The notes below the pieces were generated by a model that was given only the letters and a program-made list of their open reading frames with translations, did not search any database and had not been told where the DNA came from. A DNA stretch of 64,000 bases, taken from an uncultured Eubacteriales bacterium. Lineage in GTDB: Bacteria; Bacillota; Clostridia; Oscillospirales; Oscillospiraceae. The position numbers and the translations under genes are program-made. Where the stretch lies: assembly GCA_900547405.1 (NCBI GenBank), contig URGL01000002.1, positions 35,907 through 99,906 of the forward strand, in the 5' to 3' direction. Positions 23,774 to 32,795 of the stretch are shown in pieces (position 1 is the stretch's first letter; each line of letters begins with the position of its first letter).

Positions 23774-25168
23774 TTACTGATGTGCTTTATGATGTAGTAA
23801 TGAAACCCAAATATTTCTATTAATCAGCATAAGCACTCCCAATTCTACAAACTGCATCACTTGTCCCAGCATATTATCCCAGAACATAGTCAACGCTGCC
23901 AGAACTACCATACAACAGGAGGCCCACTGCTGAACCTGCCCGAACTGAAGATGAACATACTTTTTCGTGTCAAAAATACGATACACAAACACCAAGGTAT
24001 AGCTTATACAAGTAGCGAGTGCTGCTCCAGTAACACCTAGTATTGGAATCAGCATTGCGTTCAGGCTTACATTAGCAATTGCTCCTGTAAGTCCGGAAAA
24101 TAAAAAGCCTTTGCTATCTTTGTTTACCGTATAGTAAGAAGACAAAAATGTTCCCAGTGTCAAGAACACAAATCCAACAATTAAAAATGGGGTATATCTC
24201 CACGCAGAATAGTATTCTCTTTCCACATAAAAACGAAGGAACGGTTTCATAACAGCAAGCAGTCCAACACCAGCAATGCTGGACATGGCAACAACACCAC
24301 TAAATACACGACTACTGTAGGCATCCCTGTCCTCACTGTTGTTTTCGCGAATAGCAGAGTAGGACCATGCCTGGTTGAAAATCCCTGTAATGGTCTGTAC
24401 CAAAGACGGAACCTTATAAGAAATAGCATAGATACCATTTGCCGCAACACCCACCATAGCTGTCACCATGATACGGTCGGAGGAGTTCATAATCCACCAC
24501 ATAAAAGTGTTGGGAATTAACACCACTGAAAACTTTGCCATTTCCTTCACTAACATTAGATTGAGATGGAATTCGCGTAACGGCTCCCAAACTTTTCCAG
24601 CAAAAATAGAATATATAATTGTTACAATATTTGCAGCAATATAGGCAATGAAATACCCCTGAACACCTTTTTTCAGAAGTAGTAATTCAATAATATTGAA
24701 GCAGGCGATGGCCAATGCATGAATAATATTGCCAATTGAATACTGCACCAGGCGTTCCGTCCCCCTCAAATAACCCAAAAAGACTTGAGTACCAGCAAGA
24801 GAAATTGTATAGGAGTACAGATAAGCCGCATATTCAGAAATAATAGGAAATGCAGAGGCCATTGGAATTAGTATAAGCCCACCAATAAAAGACATCCCCA
24901 AGAGCATGATTCCAACACTCATAATCTCAGTAGTGTTTGCGTTCTCATCCAGCGAAAACCGCATAATTGCCTCATTAATATTCAAAATAAGAATCGGTGC
25001 CAAAACGGTACAAATGGTTGTCACCAAATCAACAACACCATATTCGGAAGTCGACAATATGTTTGTGTACAGCGGCACTAAGAAAAACGAAATCACCTTT
25101 GTTCCGATGCTTCCCAATGCAAATATTGCTGTGTTTTTAAGCAAATATTTCGATCTATTTTTTTCCAC
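23774..25168 (-). CDS. Wzx-like oligosaccharide flippase (second)
   Basis: The 464-residue protein has 12-14 membrane segments, opening LLKNTAIFALGSIGTKVISFFLVPLYTNILSTSEYG, the fingerprint of polysaccharide flippases. It should export the lipid-linked repeat unit made by the glycosyltransferases upstream. Sequence and codon use are AT-rich here, like the neighbours up to about 32.8 kb and unlike capE/G/F. It begins 9 bases after the pyruvyltransferase stop. Confidence 0.88.
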   Translation of the reverse strand: MEKNRSKYLLKNTAIFALGSIGTKVISFFLVPLYTNILSTSEYGVVDLVTTICTVLAPILILNINEAIMRFSLDENANTTEIMSVGIMLLGMSFIGGLILIPMASAFPIISEYAAYLYSYTISLAGTQVFLGYLRGTERLVQYSIGNIIHALAIACFNIIELLLLKKGVQGYFIAYIAANIVTIIYSIFAGKVWEPLREFHLNLMLVKEMAKFSVVLIPNTFMWWIMNSSDRIMVTAMVGVAANGIYAISYKVPSLVQTITGIFNQAWSYSAIRENNSEDRDAYSSRVFSGVVAMSSIAGVGLLAVMKPFLRFYVEREYYSAWRYTPFLIVGFVFLTLGTFLSSYYTVNKDSKGFLFSGLTGAIANVSLNAMLIPILGVTGAALATCISYTLVFVYRIFDTKKYVHLQFGQVQQWASCCMVVLAALTMFWDNMLGQVMQFVELGVLMLINRNIWVSLLHHKAHQ

Positions 25169-25177
25169 AGTGCTTCC

Positions 25178-26305
25178 TCACAGGCTTAATGCTTTTTTCA
25201 GAAATATAACCCCTTTGCCTCGCTCAATACTCAGTATTTTCTGAGCGGATTCTGTGTCGTATTTTCTGTCCGCTATAGTAAAATCCTGGTAATTCCGCAA
25301 GAGCCTATCTTGCGTACCAGTAAGATCTAGGATGCTTTCTATTCTCGTGCCAAAGCGCGGTGGCATAATAACTGTAAACATCTTTTCCAAATTTAAAGAA
25401 AATGCAGTGGCATGGAACGAGTCTGTCAAAATATGCTCTGCATTGACAAAATATCCTAAAAAATCTTCCACAGACGGGCTCAACGCACAAAATCCAGCTT
25501 TTTTTCTTGCAGAACGGCTATAGCCAATTCGAATAATATCCCAATGATTACGTGCTGCAAGCTCTTCAGCATAATCGTCCATCTGTGTATTTTTATTTAA
25601 TTGATAAATCAGCAGATATGGTTGACGCTTTTTTTCATGAAATGTAGCAAGTTCTTTCCACTGATTTCCATCCAGCATTAGTGTAGGGTCCAATATCAGT
25701 TCCGAAGAAATACCAATCTCAGAAAGTTGCTTCACAGCGCTTGCCTCTCTCATTGAAATGGCAGAGTATTTTTTCAGCAGCCTCTGCATTTCCGGAATCT
25801 CACTCTGAATTAGCTCATCCATGCCTATACTGGCCGCAAAAGCAATTCTCTTTTTTCCTTCCGGCGCAAAGGCAAGATAGAGCGGATAATCAACTCCTTC
25901 ATTCCAAATACTATTCCACACCTGATCACTGCCAGTCACATAAACATCTGCCTTTGGCGGATTGTTTTGAAGTTCTTCAAAAGAATGATAGGCTTGCGGT
26001 GTCAGCGTGATATATTTCTCTAGAAATCTTCGCGTTGGGGCTTTATAGAGCTTTACGTATTCTTCCAGCAACAAGACCATCATTTTCTCTGTTGCAGCTG
26101 TGCATCCCCATATCGGTTGCAGTCTTTTTAATGTACTACTTTTCAGCAACGCTTCTGCTTGTCTCTTCGGTGTCTGATTTGCTCTCCAATAATCCACGAA
26201 TTCGACCTCGCAGCCAAGATATTCTAACGTTTTCTTTGTTGCATATGTTTGCAAAACCGATCCATAGTTATTGACATTAAGTAATGTTATAACGCTTACT
26301 TTCAT
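25178..26305 (-). CDS. Polysaccharide pyruvyl transferase family protein (first)
   Basis: The 375-residue protein opens MKVSVITLLNVNNYGSVLQTYAT, the start of the PS_pyruv_trans family, and has TGSDQVWNS (residues about 110-118), AFAASIGMDE and TDSFHATAFSLNL. It probably adds a ketal-linked pyruvate, or acts as a related glycosyl-type transferase, on the repeat unit. It is a clear paralog of 27572-28696 and flanks the FrhB-like gene with it. The start at 26305 follows GGGAGA; an ATG 4 codons upstream lacks a site. Confidence 0.85.
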   Translation of the reverse strand: MKVSVITLLNVNNYGSVLQTYATKKTLEYLGCEVEFVDYWRANQTPKRQAEALLKSSTLKRLQPIWGCTAATEKMMVLLLEEYVKLYKAPTRRFLEKYITLTPQAYHSFEELQNNPPKADVYVTGSDQVWNSIWNEGVDYPLYLAFAPEGKKRIAFAASIGMDELIQSEIPEMQRLLKKYSAISMREASAVKQLSEIGISSELILDPTLMLDGNQWKELATFHEKKRQPYLLIYQLNKNTQMDDYAEELAARNHWDIIRIGYSRSARKKAGFCALSPSVEDFLGYFVNAEHILTDSFHATAFSLNLEKMFTVIMPPRFGTRIESILDLTGTQDRLLRNYQDFTIADRKYDTESAQKILSIERGKGVIFLKKALSL

Positions 26306-26318
26306 AATTTCTCCCAAA

Positions 26319-27554
26319 CTACCTATTCAAGCATTTTTTAGCGATATTCTTCCATCTTCTTGGAATCCAGTCCCATGCTTGATACAGATAGTACTTCATG
26401 CCCAGGTGTTTCCAATACCATTCATTAACAGCAGCGTACCCGTTCTTGCAATACAATTCCATAACTGCCTCTCTACTCTCATGCCGTTTGGTTGGGTGGT
26501 TCAGCTGACCATTTCTCTTTGCCGCAGCCTCGTAGGTGGAATCCAACAGTATCATGTTTTCTCGGCATGTTTCTAAGAAACTCTGCCCCTTTTCTGTGTT
26601 AACTAAGATACAAGAAATCCCCTTTTCAGCATTCAGCAATCCTTTTTGCAGATACTCGGGATGCATCTCTTCAATGCCCCAAAAGTCACCAATAGTTAAA
26701 TCGCTGAATCTTTGTCCGCCTGCATACTTGCAAGAGTAACAGCTATCTCGGTATGTCGCACCCTTCAAAAACAACCAGTAGTAGGAAGACTGTCTTGCAT
26801 ACAGAAACCTACTGATTTTCTTTTGGTCTGAAACTCTGCAATGCTCTGCAAGCACAAAACTTCCCCAACCGTCTTTTTTGTTCCTGAACTCAACATCACA
26901 GATGCGCATGCCCAGCTTCTTCTCTTCTTCCGCAATATAATCCCGAAACAGCTTTTCCCCTGGCACACCATGGCAGATAATGTCTACTGTGATTAGATTG
27001 TCATACTGCTTTCTGCCCAGGAATCCATTTAATCCATCCACCTGGCAAGGAGTCCCGGAAAACAAAACCTTTCTTCCGGTGTTCAGTTGCTTTAAAACTT
27101 CGCGATAACACAATACCATGTCACTTTTAACATACTTTGATCCCTGAATTTTTTTCAGTTCAGATAGATTCTCTACCATAATATGGCAGGTTTGGATTCC
27201 TGTCTTATCCGTAAATTCAGTGGCGCAGCCAAATACTACGCCGGATTGCCCCAATATCTTAGTTGCAAGAGCTGCAAATGCACCACCTGATGAGGAAATT
27301 TGCAGGATCATATCCTCTTTCGCTGCCGCAGCATATACCTTTATCGGAGTTTGCCCAACCATATCCTTTTTATAGCTACAAGCACTGATACACTTCCCAC
27401 ACCGAACGCAAAGATTCTCTTCAATCTCCGGAAAAACATTGCCATAGCTGTCTTCCTTCATAGAAATTGCATTTCGGGGGCAGCTGTTTAAACACGCCCC
27501 ACATCCACAGCAATCTTCTTTTCCATGAAACAGAACAATTTCTCGTTTTACCAT
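26319..27554 (-). CDS. FrhB-like 4Fe-4S protein (coenzyme F420 hydrogenase/dehydrogenase beta family)
   Basis: The 411-residue protein has two ferredoxin clusters, CCGCGACLNSCPRNA (residues about 15-29) and CVRCGKCISACS, then the FrhB-type segments SSGGAFAALAT, FSGTPCQVDGL, VDIICHGVPG and GDFWGIEE. Such genes occur beside pyruvyl transferases in many polysaccharide loci, where their chemical role is not settled; a redox step on a sugar or on the pyruvyl group is possible. F420 itself is not expected in this organism. Its position between two pyruvyl transferases, with gaps of 13 and 17 bases, supports a joint function. Confidence 0.85.
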   Translation of the reverse strand: MVKREIVLFHGKEDCCGCGACLNSCPRNAISMKEDSYGNVFPEIEENLCVRCGKCISACSYKKDMVGQTPIKVYAAAAKEDMILQISSSGGAFAALATKILGQSGVVFGCATEFTDKTGIQTCHIMVENLSELKKIQGSKYVKSDMVLCYREVLKQLNTGRKVLFSGTPCQVDGLNGFLGRKQYDNLITVDIICHGVPGEKLFRDYIAEEEKKLGMRICDVEFRNKKDGWGSFVLAEHCRVSDQKKISRFLYARQSSYYWLFLKGATYRDSCYSCKYAGGQRFSDLTIGDFWGIEEMHPEYLQKGLLNAEKGISCILVNTEKGQSFLETCRENMILLDSTYEAAAKRNGQLNHPTKRHESREAVMELYCKNGYAAVNEWYWKHLGMKYYLYQAWDWIPRRWKNIAKKCLNR

Positions 27555-27571
27555 AGAATAAATCTCCTAAT

Positions 27572-28696
27572 TTAGCTTTCCACTGCTTGCTTCAGAAATA
27601 TAATACCTTTGTTTCTTTCCAGATCTAGAATCTCGTTGACCCGCTTTTTATCGATTTTTGTATCTATAACAGACAAATCCCGATAGTCCCGAAGCAAGCG
27701 ATGATTTGTATCCGTTAAACGTAGAATACTCTCAATTCTCGTACCGAAACGAGGAGGGAGAATACTGATAAAATCCGTTCCCAGGTTTAGAGAAAATGCA
27801 GTTGCGTGAAAAGAATCTGTCAGGACGCACTGTGCATTTTCTATATATCCCAACAGCTTTTCAACACTTGGGCTGACAACGCACTTACCATATGGCTGTT
27901 TTTGGGGAAGCGAAAACCCAATGCGGATGATGTGCCACTGCTTCTTCTTGGCCAATCTAACAGCATAGTCATCCATATCTCGATTTTCATTAAGCTGATA
28001 AATCAGCAAATAGGGCTTGCTTTCTACAGGCCGTTTTGCAATTGCGATCCACTGTTCTCTATTCAGCATAAGCGTAGGATCAAGAATCAACTGCGCAGGA
28101 ATACCATATTGAGCCAGCAGTGTTACTGCGCTTTCTTCTCGAACAGAAATGGCATGATATTTTTTCAAAAGCGATACTGTTTCCTCTACCTCTTCTGGGA
28201 AGAATTCTGTGCGGCCGATACTGGCAGAAAATGCAATTCGTTTTTTCCCGGGAGGCGCGTAATCAAGGAAGTAAGGACGCTCAATTCCATGGTTCCAGAC
28301 ACTGTTCCACACCTGGTCACTGCCTGTCATGTAGACATCGCCATCCGGAACATCGAGCAGCAAATCCTCCATGGAATAGTATGGGTGTGGTGTGAGCTTT
28401 ACTCGTCTATGTATGAACTCTCGCATCGGCTTTCGCTTCCGATAGAGCATATAGCGAAGAGGGATACGTATCAAGGACTCTGTGAAACTGTTTAATCCCC
28501 AAATACGCTTGTATTTTTGCATTTGAGGGCTTTGCAAAGCCTTATCCACCGCACCTTCACCGCAGTTATCGTGTCTCCAATAATCCACTATTTCTACATC
28601 ATAGCCCAATTCAGATAAAACTTGTTGTGTTGCGTAGGTCTGCAGAGCAGATCCATAATTGTTTACTGTGTGCAATGTTATGACGCTGATTTTCAT
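27572..28696 (-). CDS. Polysaccharide pyruvyl transferase family protein (second)
   Basis: The 374-residue protein opens MKISVITLHTVNNYGSALQTYATQQ and has YMTGSDQVWNSVWNHG, AFSASIGRTEF, ILDPTLMLNREQW and DSFHATAFSLNL, collinear with 25178-26305 through the whole length. By eye well over half of the residues match. The pair probably arose by duplication, with the FrhB-like gene in between, or two transferases modify two sugars. It follows the GT2 gene after 38 bases. Confidence 0.85.
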   Translation of the reverse strand: MKISVITLHTVNNYGSALQTYATQQVLSELGYDVEIVDYWRHDNCGEGAVDKALQSPQMQKYKRIWGLNSFTESLIRIPLRYMLYRKRKPMREFIHRRVKLTPHPYYSMEDLLLDVPDGDVYMTGSDQVWNSVWNHGIERPYFLDYAPPGKKRIAFSASIGRTEFFPEEVEETVSLLKKYHAISVREESAVTLLAQYGIPAQLILDPTLMLNREQWIAIAKRPVESKPYLLIYQLNENRDMDDYAVRLAKKKQWHIIRIGFSLPQKQPYGKCVVSPSVEKLLGYIENAQCVLTDSFHATAFSLNLGTDFISILPPRFGTRIESILRLTDTNHRLLRDYRDLSVIDTKIDKKRVNEILDLERNKGIIFLKQAVES

Positions 28697-28734
28697 AAGT
28701 TCTCCTAATTTGGTATACCATCACCTATAGGCTC

Positions 28735-29703
28735 TTATCTGTGTTCTGTCCGAGCAATTACGGCGCGATAGAGTGGCAAAGTCCAGCAAAAGCTCAAGGC
28801 TTGCAACTTTTTAATCTTCGGTATATCGGGATTTTTAAGAACAGACGGCAAGTATTTGCGAGCTATTTTCTTTAAATGCCGAAGCATCTCCGGGGGACAC
28901 GGCTGTCCACTACGGACATACGCAGTATAAATGCCCATGTGAGAAAAAGCACATGCTGTCTTTGCCGCAAAAGCAATATCTGGATAGTTCTGTTCAAAAA
29001 ATTTCAGTTGTACAAGAGAGGCATCCATTGGCGCAAGATTTATATTTTTATTTCTTGAAATGCTGTTAGGACGCTGGATATAGTGGTAATATGGAGTTGA
29101 ATCATATACGATTTTATGGGCTCTAGCTATGATCTGATGCATGAGATAGTAGTCTTCACATTTTTTCCCAAAGGGGAAACGAAGAATGGGTTTAGCATCA
29201 AACAGGTTACAACGAAACAGCACATTCCATACGCTCATATTAAAGTATTGGTATGAATTTAGTGCTCTTAATGCTCCCGTGGTATCCCATTCCTTTAGCA
29301 CACCGGTTGCACGAAATGTAGATTTCTCGCCGTTCTCTTTTTCAACCCATACACCACAGATAGAAATATCAGCATTGTATTTTTCAAGGTTTTGAAATAA
29401 GGTCTCATACATATCTGGATCAATATAATCATCAGAATCTACAAATGTAATCCAAGGGGTGTCTGCTGTATCGATTCCGGTATTTCTGGCGGCGGATAAT
29501 CCCTGATTTGATTGATGAATTACCTGAATTGTTTCATCCCTTTCAGCATATTCATCACAAATAATTCCGCTGTTATCGGTTGATCCGTCATCGACCAGTA
29601 TGATTTTTTGCGCCTTTATGGTTTGTGCAAGTACAGACTCAATACAACGCGGAAGATAGAATTCAACATTATATACAGGAATGACAACTGTGTATTCTCT
29701 CAT
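28735..29703 (-). CDS. Family 2 glycosyltransferase
   Basis: The 322-residue GT-A enzyme starts REYTVVIPVYNVEFYLPRCIESVLAQT and has LVDDGSTDNSG and FVDSDDYIDPDMYETL, the DxD metal site. The start at 29703 follows GGGG at a good distance; the upstream in-frame ATG lies inside the polymerase gene and is rejected. It ends with a basic tail typical of CPS glycosyltransferases. The sugar is unknown. Confidence 0.9.
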   Translation of the reverse strand: MREYTVVIPVYNVEFYLPRCIESVLAQTIKAQKIILVDDGSTDNSGIICDEYAERDETIQVIHQSNQGLSAARNTGIDTADTPWITFVDSDDYIDPDMYETLFQNLEKYNADISICGVWVEKENGEKSTFRATGVLKEWDTTGALRALNSYQYFNMSVWNVLFRCNLFDAKPILRFPFGKKCEDYYLMHQIIARAHKIVYDSTPYYHYIQRPNSISRNKNINLAPMDASLVQLKFFEQNYPDIAFAAKTACAFSHMGIYTAYVRSGQPCPPEMLRHLKKIARKYLPSVLKNPDIPKIKKLQALSFCWTLPLYRAVIARTEHR

Positions 29704-29713
29704 ATTAAACCCC

Positions 29714-30766
29714 TTAGTAAATTGAAAATATAGTTTGATATGGCAGCACATTATTGCCATTTTTTACACCAATCGTGTACGATGCATACAGAAAATACAG
29801 AAATACGATCAGTAAACTCAACAAAACTCGATTGTTTCTGTTTCGAATATTTCGAATTGCCATTGGAATCAGGATAATTGCTTGTATTCCAAACATCCAG
29901 CGGATTCGACTAATCAAAGCAACTTTACCTGTTAATGAAGCAATCCACAACGCAACTACTTGAAAGTTGTAATATTGTGAATATTGCGAGTTATCTGAAT
30001 AACAGATGGACGCAAAAAGAACAAGCACGATATTGAGAGCAAGCACAACCCAGCCTTGCTCTGCGCTATCAAATCTTGAGCCTTGATATATTGAGTAAGA
30101 TGTCAACTGAACCAGCCGGTTAAGTAGCGAACCAAGAGACTGTCCGAGAATAAAGATACACACTGTAATGATTGCAATCCATTTTGGACGGATGTGCAAA
30201 TCCGGCAACCAATATGTTAAAATAAACAAGATGCAAGACGTATGAAACAGGGAGGCAACCCCTACAACTGCCGCAAATCTCCAGAACTTTTTTTCGCGGG
30301 AATATGGAAGAGACATTAACAAAATGGCACATCCAACCATTTGACGCATTGTGTTCAGGAATATAAAATAATAGGTCATTGCGACCAAAAGGTAGATGCT
30401 GAGCAACGGATAAGGGGAATCTGTAAAAATTCGATAGTAAACAAGAGTAAGGAATATGACGGCACAAATCGCAAAGACCCACGGATAATCACCATGCAAC
30501 CGGATAACAACGACATTGATCAGGTGATACAGTGGCTCCAATTTCTGATAAACGATTCCCCTTTGTAGACGCAAAAAATAGGGAACATACGTATAGAGAT
30601 AGTCTTGTCCAACGTCATAACGGATAGACGCAATAAAAATCAATGGAAGCGCTGAAAAAAAGCTCAATTTAAGATAATATGCTGCGTTTGTTCGCCTATG
30701 TGCTACTTTTAGGCCGAATGCAGCAAATGCGACAGAACAAATACAGGCAGTCCAGTATATCAGCAT
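29714..30766 (-). CDS. Wzy/EpsG-like polysaccharide polymerase
   Basis: The 350-residue protein has about ten hydrophobic segments and the EpsG-family features: IASIRYDVGQDYLYTYVPYF near residue 45, then NTMRQMVGCAILLMSLPY. EpsG/Wzy proteins polymerise repeat units outside the membrane. The start overlaps the upstream glycosyltransferase stop by 7 bases. It is the only polymerase candidate in the window, although there are two flippases. Confidence 0.82.
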   Translation of the reverse strand: MLIYWTACICSVAFAAFGLKVAHRRTNAAYYLKLSFFSALPLIFIASIRYDVGQDYLYTYVPYFLRLQRGIVYQKLEPLYHLINVVVIRLHGDYPWVFAICAVIFLTLVYYRIFTDSPYPLLSIYLLVAMTYYFIFLNTMRQMVGCAILLMSLPYSREKKFWRFAAVVGVASLFHTSCILFILTYWLPDLHIRPKWIAIITVCIFILGQSLGSLLNRLVQLTSYSIYQGSRFDSAEQGWVVLALNIVLVLFASICYSDNSQYSQYYNFQVVALWIASLTGKVALISRIRWMFGIQAIILIPMAIRNIRNRNNRVLLSLLIVFLYFLYASYTIGVKNGNNVLPYQTIFSIY

Positions 30767-31875
30767 ATTACCTCCGGCATTAGCTCCTTATATCGATTTT
30801 CCATGTTTTGGGCTGCGTGCCTAACATCGAAAATATCCGTTATCGGCCTTACTACATCCCTATGCGTATTGACTTTAGCGGTGGACAATACATCAATCCA
30901 CGTTGTAACATCTTTGTCTGAAATTCCGACAAAGTGTACCGAATCTGTTATTTTCACTTCTTTTGTGATTTTATCTGATAGTACACATGGCAATCCAGAA
31001 TACTGCGCTTCAATTCCTGTTACTGGTAGCCCCTCAAATACAGATGGAAGAACAAACACATCCATAGCCTGATAGTATTTTTCCACATCTTTATGGACGC
31101 CCGCAAAAATAATTGCTTCTTCAATATGAAGTTCATGCGACATTTTTTGAATTTCCTCAAAAAGTTCGCCATCACCTAGCAAAAGTAGTCGTGCCTCGGG
31201 ACGTCTATCCAAAACACCTTTGAAAATCCGAAGCAAGTACTCATGATTTTTCTGTAAATTGAAGCGGCCCACATGACCTATGACATAATTGTTCTCCAGT
31301 CCTAATTCTTCACGTAAGCGATTGCGAACATCAGAATCAAAGGAAAAACGTTCTACATCTATTCCATTCGGAACAAATTCGAAAGGACTGTTTCCATATA
31401 AATATTTTCCAGCTTCGGTCGAACAAGCAAGTCGAATATTAGCATTCCATTTTGTGGTGCGGAAGAGCAGGTATTTAGCAATTCCTTTTGGTGTATGCAA
31501 AAATCCAGCGCCGTGACTGTGGGCAATTCTAAAAGGGACACCATATTGTTTGGCGACACCGAGATAAAAGACAGCAAGACTGCTCAAATGGCCATGAACA
31601 ATTTTATATTCTTTGTGTTCAGCAAAAAATCTGCGAAGAGCAACAATGTATTTAAAAACATTCTTATCGTCTAATACTGAAAAATGGTATACCTTCCCTC
31701 CTAGCTCCTCAATTTCTTGTTCGTAAAGGCCGATAACTGCATGGTGAACAAGAAAATCAAATTGGACCTTCGACCTATCGATTGCTCGATACAGGTTCAT
31801 TATGTAATTTTCCATTCCGCCAGCATTCATCCATGCTACGACTTGCAAAACTCTGATTGGTTTCTTGTTATTCAT
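30760..31875 (-). CDS. GT-B glycosyltransferase (family 4/1 type)
   Basis: The 371-residue protein has the GT-B start VLQVVAWMNAGGMENYIMNLYRAID, the HGHLSSLAVFYLG segment, and the C-terminal donor site with GHVGRFNLQKNHEYLLRIF and PSVFEGLPVTGIEAQYSGLPCVLS (E-x7-E motif). It is a retaining type enzyme acting on the lipid-linked precursor in the cytoplasm. Overlap with the polymerase gene supports one operon. Confidence 0.9.
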   Translation of the reverse strand: MNNKKPIRVLQVVAWMNAGGMENYIMNLYRAIDRSKVQFDFLVHHAVIGLYEQEIEELGGKVYHFSVLDDKNVFKYIVALRRFFAEHKEYKIVHGHLSSLAVFYLGVAKQYGVPFRIAHSHGAGFLHTPKGIAKYLLFRTTKWNANIRLACSTEAGKYLYGNSPFEFVPNGIDVERFSFDSDVRNRLREELGLENNYVIGHVGRFNLQKNHEYLLRIFKGVLDRRPEARLLLLGDGELFEEIQKMSHELHIEEAIIFAGVHKDVEKYYQAMDVFVLPSVFEGLPVTGIEAQYSGLPCVLSDKITKEVKITDSVHFVGISDKDVTTWIDVLSTAKVNTHRDVVRPITDIFDVRHAAQNMENRYKELMPEVIC

Positions 31876-31952
31876 TTCGCACTAATGACGCCTTTCTTTA
31901 AAGCATTTGTCTCAGTATAATGTAAAACGTCCACATGTCATTCTAAAAAGCG

Positions 31953-32786
31953 TTATTTTCTCAAAAAATGCCTGTAGATGTAGTCTCTTACTGTGTTTGG
32001 CAGAAGGCACACAACAGCATGTGGAACAAAGGACTTCAGAAATTCAAAATAGGTAACATACCCAACCGTATATTGTTCCTTCTTAAACCGATAAATACTT
32101 TTTAGGTATTTCACGCCACCCCTGCGTTTGTAGAAGTCATCGCTAATCCTCATGTATGTCAGGAATTCCTGAATGTTATAACACTTGCAACCACTCCGAA
32201 TCATCCGCACCCACATATCGTAGTCCTCAAATAGGTAATACTCCCGGTAGTTGCCAGCTGCGAGTACTGCGGATTTTTTGAAAACAATACTTGGGTGTCG
32301 GAATGGGTTCCTTTTTTTTGAAAATGCCTGAATCTCGTCATGTGTTTCGGGCAAAACAACTTTGGACACGCAATTGTCAGGGGAATCAATAAACTCAATA
32401 ACATTCGTCCCAACCATGCCCAAAGTTGGATCCTGCTGAAACATATCTAATTCCTTTTCAATTCGATTGGGTTCGCAGTAATCGTCCGAATCCATTCTCG
32501 CTATGAATTCGTTCGAACACTTTTCAATACCAAGACGAAGCGCAGGACCAAGGCCACCATTTTTATTAAGCGCAACAATCTTAAAGACATTGGGATACTG
32601 TGATTTATACTGCTCAGCCACCGAATCCAACTCCGGCGTTAATGGACCATCCTCAATTAAGATGAATTCAGCCGGTTGGACAGTTTGCGCAAAAATACTG
32701 GCTATACTAGAACGGAACCACTCTGGATTCTCTTTATAATAGACAGACATCAATACGCTGTATTTTGGATAATTTATACTATTCAT
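31953..32786 (-). CDS. Family 2 glycosyltransferase, amylovoran AmsE-like
   Basis: The 277-residue protein starts YSVLMSVYYKENPEWFRSSIASIFAQT and has LIEDGPLTPELD and ARMDSDDYCEPNRIEKEL, the pattern of AmsE-like GT2 enzymes. It ends with a basic Arg/His tail. A 77-base gap separates it from the next gene, and I see no promoter there. It is the first AT-rich gene after the two GC-rich initiating transferases, so the composition boundary of the variable region lies near 32.8 kb. Confidence 0.88.
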   Translation of the reverse strand: MNSINYPKYSVLMSVYYKENPEWFRSSIASIFAQTVQPAEFILIEDGPLTPELDSVAEQYKSQYPNVFKIVALNKNGGLGPALRLGIEKCSNEFIARMDSDDYCEPNRIEKELDMFQQDPTLGMVGTNVIEFIDSPDNCVSKVVLPETHDEIQAFSKKRNPFRHPSIVFKKSAVLAAGNYREYYLFEDYDMWVRMIRSGCKCYNIQEFLTYMRISDDFYKRRGGVKYLKSIYRFKKEQYTVGYVTYFEFLKSFVPHAVVCLLPNTVRDYIYRHFLRK

Positions 32787-32795
32787 CTTATCACC

